Below the pieces are notes generated by a model. The model was not told the DNA's origin, searched no databases, and saw nothing but the letters and a program-made list of their open reading frames with translations. Position numbers and translations under genes: made by a program. From the NCBI RefSeq assembly GCF_000719135.1, contig NZ_JOEK01000017.1, positions 189,481 to 253,480 on the forward strand: DNA of 64,000 nt, written 5' to 3'. The stretch's first letter is position 1. Each line of letters begins with the position of its first letter. The DNA is from Streptomyces avicenniae. Its GTDB lineage: Bacteria > Actinomycetota > Actinomycetes > Streptomycetales > Streptomycetaceae. Shown here piece by piece: positions 58,220 through 64,000 of this stretch.

Positions 58220-58852
58220 TTACGGGTGGTCGCGCGTGGTCCCGTCCCACTGCCATGCGGTGCGGCGGGGCAGGCCGGGGAGGGCGGCGCGGCCCGTGCA
58301 CCACAGGAGGGTGTCGGCGGGGGCGTGTCCTGGTGGGGCTTCGGGGAAGAGGCGGTGGACGGCGGCGGCGGCCGGGGTGTCGGGCGGGGACCAGGCCGGG
58401 TCGAGGGTGCGGGTGATGTCGTGGGTGTGGACGGCCAGTTCGGTGATTCCCATGGCGGCGAATCCGGTGGCGTCGGAGTGGCCCCAGGGGTGCCAGGCGC
58501 GTGCGTCGGGGGGTGTGTCGCGGACGGTGGTGGTGAGGAGGTGGGCGGCGATCCGCAGGCCGTCCAGGCGGTCGGGGACGGGGGCGTGCGGGTCGAGCGA
58601 GGCGAGGAGCGTGACGTAGCGGTCGGTGGGGCGGGCGATGAGCAGGCCCGCGTAGCCGACGAGGCCGAAGGCGAGGTGGTCGAGGGTCTGGCTGCGGCTC
58701 CAGTCGAGGCCGTGGGCGGGGCGTGACCAGTTCTGGTGGGCCTGCTGGCGGAGGGCGGCGAGGCACGTGTCGGCGGTGGCGGCCAGCAGGCCGGTCCAGG
58801 ACGTCGCCGTCGCCGTCGGTGTCGGAGTCGGAGTCGGTGTGGCCGTGGTCAC
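58220..58852 (-). CDS. DinB / mycothiol-dependent maleylpyruvate isomerase-like protein
   Basis: A 210-residue four-helix-bundle protein. The N-terminus is Thr/Pro-rich; then WSRSQTLDHLAFGLVGYAGL with a His in the metal position and GITELAVHTHDITRTLDPAW with the other two, matching the actinobacterial TIGR03083-type family, whose members may use mycothiol as cofactor. The GTG overlaps the stop of the upstream oxidoreductase gene (GTGA). The substrate is unknown. Confidence 0.8.
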   Translation of the reverse strand: MTTATPTPTPTPTATATSWTGLLAATADTCLAALRQQAHQNWSRPAHGLDWSRSQTLDHLAFGLVGYAGLLIARPTDRYVTLLASLDPHAPVPDRLDGLRIAAHLLTTTVRDTPPDARAWHPWGHSDATGFAAMGITELAVHTHDITRTLDPAWSPPDTPAAAAVHRLFPEAPPGHAPADTLLWCTGRAALPGLPRRTAWQWDGTTRDHP

Positions 58853-59733
58853 CGGTCGGCCGCCGGGTTCCTGAGCACCTCGATGAGGCTGGCGTAGCTG
58901 TCGGCGCCGTGGCCCGCGTCCCTGGCCCGTTCCATGGCGGACTTGAGGAGTTCGGGCAGGGCGTTGTCGATGTCGCGGGCCGCGGCGGCGTGCAGGAGGT
59001 GGTCGATCGCCGCTATCTGCACGTCCACGGTCGCGTCGTCGCCCGGGTAGCGGCCGTCGTCCACCTGGGCCGCGTAGGTGGTGAGGAAGCCGGTCACGGC
59101 GCCGAGCCAGCGGACCGCGACGGGCGTGAAGGCGGTGGCGGGGGTCTTCTCCGCGCCGACCAGCGCGGTGCCGTGGAGCCAGCCGGTCATCGTGGACCAC
59201 ATGAGGCCGAGGAGGGCGGCGTCGTAGAGGGAGGCGAGGCCGGGGTCGGTGCCGAGGTGGAGGGGGTCGCCGAGGGAGGTCAGCGTCGGCCGGTGGGCCG
59301 TGAACGCGTCGGGGGAGCCGCTGTAGAGGAACATCATGTCGGGGCTGCCCACTCCCGGCGGGGTGGTCATGATCGCGCCGTCGAGGTGGCGGATGCCGTG
59401 GGCCGCGGCCCAGGTGTCGTTCGCGCGGGCCTGCTCGGGGGAGCTGGAGGTGAGGTTGACCAGGGTCTTGCCCGCGAGGGAGGCGGCGAGGGGGTCGAGG
59501 ACGGCGTGCAGCGCCTCGTCGTCGAGGAGGCAGGTGAGGATGAGCGGGCTGGCGGCGACGGCCTCCTCGGGGGTCGCGGCCGGGCGTGCGCCGCGGTCGG
59601 CGAGGGGGCGGGCGCGGTGTGCCGAGCGGTTCCACACCGTCGTCGTGTGGCCCGCCTCCAGGAGGGCGGCGGCCAGCGCCGAGCCCATGGAACCGAGTCC
59701 GATGACGGTCACCGCCGAACGGTCTGCGTGCAT
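58849..59733 (-). CDS. NAD(P)-dependent oxidoreductase, beta-hydroxyacid dehydrogenase / imine reductase-like
   Basis: A 294-residue protein with an N-terminal Rossmann domain (VTVIGLGSMGSALAAALLEA; TVWNRSAHRA suggests NADP) and a C-terminal helical domain like 6-phosphogluconate dehydrogenase relatives (AALLGLMWSTMTGWLHGTAL). The LDGAIMTTPPGVGSPDMMFL block resembles imine-reductase-like proteins; the classical catalytic Lys is not evident. The ATG at 59731-59733 has AGGGAG upstream. It is divergent from the GlxA regulator, its probable controller. Confidence 0.87.
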   Translation of the reverse strand: MHADRSAVTVIGLGSMGSALAAALLEAGHTTTVWNRSAHRARPLADRGARPAATPEEAVAASPLILTCLLDDEALHAVLDPLAASLAGKTLVNLTSSSPEQARANDTWAAAHGIRHLDGAIMTTPPGVGSPDMMFLYSGSPDAFTAHRPTLTSLGDPLHLGTDPGLASLYDAALLGLMWSTMTGWLHGTALVGAEKTPATAFTPVAVRWLGAVTGFLTTYAAQVDDGRYPGDDATVDVQIAAIDHLLHAAAARDIDNALPELLKSAMERARDAGHGADSYASLIEVLRNPAADR

Positions 59734-59865
59734 GCGTGTCAACTCCCTGTACGTCCGCCTGGGGCGGTCCTGTCGTGTGGGATCCCCAAGATCGCAGCGG
59801 GCGGCGGGCGGGAACAGTGACACCGATGACGGTGATCACCAAATTCCCGCCATACCCTGGGCGGT

Positions 59866-60897
59866 ATGAATCCTGGTTCCGTCGCCGTGGTGGTGACCGA
59901 GGACATCGACGTCTCCTCGTGGGACCTGTACGAGCTGAGCATCCCGTGCACCGTCTTCGGGAAGCCGCAGGCCGACCTGGCGGACCCCTGGTACAGCCTG
60001 CGGTTGTGCGGCACCGGGGAGCGCGGGCGCGGGGATTCCCCTGCGGGGTCGGGGCTGTCGCTGCGTGCGGGGCACGGGCTGGAGGGCCTTGTCGGCGCGG
60101 ACACCGTCATCGTGCCGTCCGTGCCGGACGCGTGCGTCGAGGAGGGCAGGCCGCTGCCCGGCGGCCTGGTCACGGCCCTGCGCCGGGCCCACGAGGCGGG
60201 GGCCCGTATGGTCTCGCTGTGCACCGGCGCGTTCGCGCTGGCGGAGGCGGGTCTGCTCGACGGGCGCCGGGCGACGGCCCATTGGATGCACACCGCGCAG
60301 CTCGCCGAGCGGTATCCGCGGGTGGAGGTGGACGACTCGGTCCTGTACGTGGACGAGGGTGACGTCCTCACCAGCGCCGGGCTCACCGCGGGGCTCGACC
60401 TCTGCCTCCATCTGGTGCGCCGCGACCTGGGCGCGCGTGTCGCGAACCAGTTGGCCCGGCGGATGGTCGTGCCCGCCCACCGGCCGGGCGGCCAGGCGCA
60501 GTTCATCGACCTGTCGGTGCCCGCCACGGACGACCTGAGCCTGGCGCCCGTGCTGGACTGGGCGCGCGCCCACCTGGACCGGCCGTTGACGGTCGAGGAC
60601 CTGGCGCGGCGTGCGGCGATGAGCCCGCGGACCCTCCACCGGCGGCTCAGGGCGGCCACCGGCACGACGCCGCTCCAGTGGCTGCTGAACCAGCGTCTGG
60701 GGCGGGCGCGGAGCCTGCTGGAGTCCACGGACCTGCCGGTCGAGAAGGTCGGGGAGTTGAGTGGTCTTGGCACCGCCAACAATCTGCGCCACCACTTCCT
60801 CAAGCAGGTCGGGGTGTCGCCGAACGCGTATCGGCGGGCGTTCCCGCGGGCGCTGCCGGGGGCGGGGGCGGGGCCGGGCGCGCTGCCGTACGGTTGA
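59866..60897 (+). CDS. GlxA-type regulator (DJ-1/PfpI domain plus AraC helix-turn-helix)
   Basis: A 343-residue regulator. Residues 1-190 are a DJ-1/PfpI-like domain, with the elbow Cys in MVSLCTGAFALAEAGLLDGR and TAHWMHTAQLAERYP; residues 230-325 hold the AraC helix-turn-helices (LTVEDLARRAAMSPRTLHRR; VEKVGELSGLGTANNLRHHF). TACCCT ends 7 nt before the ATG (leaderless). It is divergent from the oxidoreductase/DinB pair, 132 bp away, which it probably controls. Confidence 0.92.
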   Translation: MNPGSVAVVVTEDIDVSSWDLYELSIPCTVFGKPQADLADPWYSLRLCGTGERGRGDSPAGSGLSLRAGHGLEGLVGADTVIVPSVPDACVEEGRPLPGGLVTALRRAHEAGARMVSLCTGAFALAEAGLLDGRRATAHWMHTAQLAERYPRVEVDDSVLYVDEGDVLTSAGLTAGLDLCLHLVRRDLGARVANQLARRMVVPAHRPGGQAQFIDLSVPATDDLSLAPVLDWARAHLDRPLTVEDLARRAAMSPRTLHRRLRAATGTTPLQWLLNQRLGRARSLLESTDLPVEKVGELSGLGTANNLRHHFLKQVGVSPNAYRRAFPRALPGAGAGPGALPYG

Positions 60898-60956
60898 CGC
60901 CCGGCGCGCCGCCGCACCGCCGCACCGCCGCGTGACCCGGATCACACCGGCCCGCG

Positions 60957-60989
60957 TTGACCTTCACATTGATGTGAAGGTCTGAACAT
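60957..60989 (+). promoter_or_regulatory. MerR-type operator and promoter of the MFS gene
   Basis: An 11-bp perfect inverted repeat with a 2-bp centre, GACCTTCACAT (60959-60969) and ATGTGAAGGTC (60972-60982), lies between TTGACC (60957-60962, -35) and GAACAT (60984-60989, -10). The spacer is about 20-21 bp, longer than usual, as in promoters activated by MerR-family proteins that untwist DNA. The ATG at 60996 is 6 nt after the -10. No MerR gene is in the window. Confidence 0.65.
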
Positions 60990-60995
60990 CTGGGC

Positions 60996-62228
60996 ATGAC
61001 TGAGCATGAGAGCGCTCCGAGGGCCGTCGCCAGCGGTGGGGGCGGGCGTGGCGGGCTTCCGCTGCCCGCGCTGCTGGCGCTGACGACGGCCGTGTTCCTG
61101 ACCGCCTTGACCGAGACGCTGCCCGCCGGGGTGCTGCCCGCCATGAGCGGGGACCTGGGGGTGGGCGAGTCCGCGATGGGGCAGTCGGTCACGGTGTACG
61201 CGCTGGGGACGGCGCTGACCGCCATCCCGCTGTCGGCGGCGACCGCCGGGTGGCCCCGTAAGCGGCTGCTGCTGACGGCGATGACGGGTTTCGCGGTGGC
61301 CAACACGGTCACGGCGGTGTCGGCGAGTTATCCGCTGACGATGGTGGCGCGTGGCGCGGCGGGCGTGGCGGCGGGGCTGGCGTGGGCGCTGCTGGCGGGG
61401 TACGCGCGGCGGATGGTGCCGGTCGCGCTCCAGGGGCGGGCGATCGCGGTGGTGATGACGGGTGTGCCGGTGGCGCTGTCGCTGGGGGTGCCCGCGGGGA
61501 CGTATCTGGGGGAAACCCTGGGCTGGCGGGCGGCGTTCGGGCTGATGACCGTGATCGCCGCCGGGCTGATCGCGTGGATCGCCGCGCTGGTGCCCGACCA
61601 GCCGGGGCCGGGGCGGGGCGGCCGGACGCCGGTGCGGGCGACGCTGGCGCTGCCGGGGGTGCGGCCCGTGCTCTTCGTGACGCTGGTCTACGTGCTGGCC
61701 CACAACGTGCTGTACACGTACATCGCGGCGTTCCTCGACCGGCACGGCATGGGTGGTTCGACGGATGTGGCGCTGCTGGTCTTCGGGGTGGCGTCGATGC
61801 TGAGCATCTGGGCCGTGGGGGCGCGGATCGACCGGCGGCTGCGGCTGCTGGCGGTCGGCGGGACGGTGCTGTTCGCGGCCGGGGTGACGCTGCTGGCGCT
61901 GGCCGCGGGGAGCGAGCCGTTCGTCTATGTGGCCGTGGCCTTGTGGGGGTTGGGCTGGGGTGGCGCCCCGTCGCTGCTCCAGACGGCGGCCGGGGACGCG
62001 GGCGGCGAGTCGGGCGACACGGCGCAGGCGATGCTGGTGACGCTGTGGAACGCGGCGATGGCCGGGGGCGGCGTGGTCGGCGGGGTCCTGCTCGACCTCG
62101 CGGGCACGGGCGCGCTCGCGTGGAGTGTGCTGATCCTGCTGGCGCCCGCCCTGGCCGCGGTGGTGGCGGCCCGGACGCACGGCTTCCCCGCCGTACGGCC
62201 CGGCGTCACTCTTTCGCGTGAAGACTGA
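60996..62228 (+). CDS. MFS efflux transporter, DHA1 type
   Basis: A 410-residue 12-segment transporter of the Cmx/AraJ-like branch: TALTETLPAGVLPAMSGDLG in TM1, GRAIAVVMTGVPVALSLGVP (motif C region) and YLGETLGWRAAFGLMTVIAA. Relatives export chloramphenicol, sugars or other drugs. It is leaderless from a MerR-type promoter, so it is probably induced by a drug-like ligand through a MerR activator encoded elsewhere. Confidence 0.9.
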   Translation: MTEHESAPRAVASGGGGRGGLPLPALLALTTAVFLTALTETLPAGVLPAMSGDLGVGESAMGQSVTVYALGTALTAIPLSAATAGWPRKRLLLTAMTGFAVANTVTAVSASYPLTMVARGAAGVAAGLAWALLAGYARRMVPVALQGRAIAVVMTGVPVALSLGVPAGTYLGETLGWRAAFGLMTVIAAGLIAWIAALVPDQPGPGRGGRTPVRATLALPGVRPVLFVTLVYVLAHNVLYTYIAAFLDRHGMGGSTDVALLVFGVASMLSIWAVGARIDRRLRLLAVGGTVLFAAGVTLLALAAGSEPFVYVAVALWGLGWGGAPSLLQTAAGDAGGESGDTAQAMLVTLWNAAMAGGGVVGGVLLDLAGTGALAWSVLILLAPALAAVVAARTHGFPAVRPGVTLSRED

Positions 62229-62385
62229 CCACTCTCCGTAGCCAAACCCCCCACCATCGGGCATCCTCGTCACAGAGAGACACCGAACCGGGTGTCACCG
62301 AGGAGCGGAGGGGCGGTCATGGGGCCGAGGGGTGTGACGGGTCGTCGGGAGCTGCGCCGACGGGGCGTGGCGGTGGGCCGGGGGT

Positions 62386-62429
62386 CCCGGCCCGGCGGTG
62401 TGGGGGGTGGAGGCCACCGCCGGGCCGGG
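62386..62429. terminator. Bidirectional terminator between MFS and secreted-protein genes
   Basis: A 15-bp perfect inverted repeat, CCCGGCCCGGCGGTG (62386-62400) with CACCGCCGGGCCGGG (62415-62429), loop 14 nt, between two convergent genes. Confidence 0.7.
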
Positions 62430-62447
62430 GTGAGGGTGGGAAGGTGG

Positions 62448-64000
62448 TCAGGGGGCGCCGTCGAGCGTGGTCAGCGCGTGGGCGTAGAGGACGCGCCCGC
62501 AGGGGGTGTTGCCTGTCGGTGCGCACGAGGCGTCGGTGAGGTTCTCGGCGTGTTCGGAGACCGACCACAGGCGGGGTGCGCGGCCGGTGCCGCGTCCGTG
62601 TTCGGCGTAGAGGTCCTCGGGGCCGACCGCCGTGCGCAGTTCGCCGCCGGTGCGGGTGAGACGTCCGCCGGTGATCCGTGCCCGCCAGAGGCTTCCGTTG
62701 CTGTACCGGTGGCTCTGGTTGACGTACCAGGCGCCGTCCTGGCGAGCGACGCCCTGCACCTGGTGGACCGGCAGGAACCAGCTGGTGTTCGCGGCGACGG
62801 AGCCGGAGCGGCGTTCCAGCTCCGCGACGGGCCAGGAGCCGGTGCGGCCGGTCGAGGGCAGGCCAGCCGTCGGCGCGCAGTACTCTCCGGCGACGAGGTG
62901 GTCGGTGCCGGTGCGGTCGAGGGAGAGATACGAGATCCGGGGGGCGCCGGTGTCGGCGCAGGCGCTGGACGAGCCGGAGTTGTACTGGGTCGCGGCCAGC
63001 CGCCAGGTGGCGACCTGGGGCATGACGTAGCGATAGCCGTAGGAGTACCAGACGTTGTTCTGGCGCCCGACCTGGCGGTTGTCGCGGACGTTGCTGCGCA
63101 GGCCGTCGGGTGTGGGGTCGTCCGCCGCCGCGTCCTGGTCCGGGTTCAGGTCCATGATGTACCGCATGTCGAAGACGCGGATGCCGTTGAACGTGTCGGC
63201 GACGTAGAGGTAGTTGCCGTACCAGACCATGCCGCCCGCGTGGATGCCGTTCTGCTGGGGGCTCTCGCTGGCGTGGACCGCGTCGAAGGAGATGTGGTCG
63301 TAGGAGTTGCGGTACGGCCAGACGAGGAGCACGTGCCGGTAGGCGCGTGCGGCGGGGTCGATGAAGGTGACGCGGACGCCCTTCTCGTTGCAGGCGTCGC
63401 TCTCGCCGGACGTGCAGCCGTCGCCGCGGCCCGGGTTGCTGTTGTCGTACCAGCCCGTGAGGACGGTCCGGGTGGCGTCGCCCCATGCCTCGTCCTCCTG
63501 GGCGTCGGAGACGCCGGTGACGGCCTGGGGTATCCACTCGGTGGTGACCGAGTCGTCGTGCTCGAAGCAGTAGCGCTCGACGGTGGCCACCGGGGGCTTG
63601 AGGGCGGGGTCGGTGCCGGAGACGGGATCGCCGCGGCCGAACGGGTCGGGGCATGAACCGCCGGTCTCCAGCGTGCGGTTGGCCTGGGTGAGGAGGTTCT
63701 GCACGCCTTGCTTGGGTAGCGCGGCGTCGAGGTCGGCGACCAGACCGGCGAGGTTGCTGCCCGCCGTCAGCCGGTAGTCACCGGCCGGGGCGGGGGCGCC
63801 TGGGCCGGGGAAGGCGAGGGCGGCGGCCTCCCGCTGGCGGGGGCCGAGGGTGCCGCGTTCCGCGCGGGGCTCCTGCGGGCCAGAGGCGGGCGCCCACGGG
63901 TCGGCGGACGCGGGGCCCGTCGCCTCGTGGCGGGGGGACGCGGGATCGGGGGACGCGGGATCGGCCGTCCCGTGGCCGGGGGCGTGGGGGTCGGGAGGGG
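62448..64000 (-). CDS. Secreted or surface protein of unknown function, N-terminus beyond the window
   Basis: 517 codons are visible and the frame remains open to the window end. The first visible part is a Pro/Asp/Ala/His-rich linker (ADPASPDPASPRHEATGPAS), then a short helical segment (GSNLAGLVADLDAALPK), then a large domain with many Cys, Trp and Tyr residues (ATVERYCFEHDDSVTTEWIP; HAGGMVWYGNYLYVADTFNG; IRVFDMRYIMDL), suggestive of a beta-propeller-like extracellular fold. The Cys pairs favour disulphides outside the cell. No enzymatic motif or family is recognised. Internal GTG codons such as 63704 are not starts because coding continues upstream. Confidence 0.75.
   Translation of the reverse strand, partial: PPDPHAPGHGTADPASPDPASPRHEATGPASADPWAPASGPQEPRAERGTLGPRQREAAALAFPGPGAPAPAGDYRLTAGSNLAGLVADLDAALPKQGVQNLLTQANRTLETGGSCPDPFGRGDPVSGTDPALKPPVATVERYCFEHDDSVTTEWIPQAVTGVSDAQEDEAWGDATRTVLTGWYDNSNPGRGDGCTSGESDACNEKGVRVTFIDPAARAYRHVLLVWPYRNSYDHISFDAVHASESPQQNGIHAGGMVWYGNYLYVADTFNGIRVFDMRYIMDLNPDQDAAADDPTPDGLRSNVRDNRQVGRQNNVWYSYGYRYVMPQVATWRLAATQYNSGSSSACADTGAPRISYLSLDRTGTDHLVAGEYCAPTAGLPSTGRTGSWPVAELERRSGSVAANTSWFLPVHQVQGVARQDGAWYVNQSHRYSNGSLWRARITGGRLTRTGGELRTAVGPEDLYAEHGRGTGRAPRLWSVSEHAENLTDASCAPTGNTPCGRVLYAHALTTLDGAP

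Overview
The window is chromosomal DNA of a high-GC actinomycete, almost certainly a Streptomyces or a close relative. The evidence is the strongly G/C-biased third codon positions, the actinobacterial families present (DUF574 methyltransferase, XRE/DUF397 pair, DUF6879, SigE-type sigma factor, BTAD regulator, deazaflavin-dependent oxidoreductase), the gene order glyS / znuA-znuC-znuB-zur known from Streptomyces, and the many genes that begin 6-8 nt after a TAnnnT-like -10 hexamer with no ribosome binding site (leaderless transcripts).

Layout. 1-5.5 kb: start of a dNTPase gene (leftward), a sirohydrochlorin chelatase gene divergent from an assimilatory nitrate reductase, a cupin, an AraC regulator and a GNAT acetyltransferase. 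5.5-9.2 kb: a leftward operon of sigma factor, membrane partner and DUF3152 protease-like protein, then an amidohydrolase. 9.2-11.5 kb: a five-gene XRE/DUF397/DUF6879 locus resembling whiJ-type regulatory clusters, with a shared operator-like motif. 11.6-13.8 kb: MarR plus an MFS transporter fused to a UspA-like domain. 13.9-18.1 kb: nitrite assimilation (FAD oxidoreductase, nirB, nirD) behind a good GlnR-type box; with the nitrate reductase and the sirohaem chelatase this makes a nitrate-to-ammonium pathway. 18.2-25.2 kb: secreted beta-propeller protein, UspA, a HAD/GH65 pair, an XRE-PNPOx fusion and two tiny coupled ORFs. 25.3-27.6 kb: hemC, a deazaflavin oxidoreductase and TetR.

27.6-29.7 kb is an accessory islet of lower GC flanked by degenerate tRNA 3'-half sequences. 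It carries a two-gene candidate modification-dependent restriction system: a stand-alone ScoMcrA-like head domain coupled to a reader-like/PD-(D/E)XK nuclease. 29.9-35.7 kb: DHA2 efflux pump divergent from a 1050-residue BTAD/NB-ARC/TPR regulator, then an SDR. 35.8-40.2 kb: DUF4328, then a compact DUF4178-DUF4247-DUF350-membrane aminopropyltransferase operon. 40.7-41.1 kb: three strong hairpins and a 38-bp tandem duplication. 41.1-45.8 kb: ROK regulator divergent from two sugar-hydrolase genes. 45.9-51.1 kb: dusB, a PIMT-like methyltransferase, an aldo/keto reductase and glyS. 51.2-54.5 kb: zinc-uptake operon with two Zur boxes, plus zur.

54.6-57.5 kb contains the most novel-looking locus: a 19-residue peptide gene (MTSSRDS followed by four IIG repeats) with a perfect ribosome binding site, then a strand-specific RNA hairpin, then a LanC-like cyclase lacking both zinc-ligand cysteines. 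The peptide has no cysteine, so this would be a non-lanthionine, RiPP-like system. 57.6-64 kb: DUF1697, a DinB-like protein, an NAD(P)-dependent oxidoreductase, a GlxA-type regulator, an MFS pump behind a MerR-type operator, and a secreted protein cut by the window end.

All assignments come from reading the sequence and from recalled family motifs; no database search was possible.
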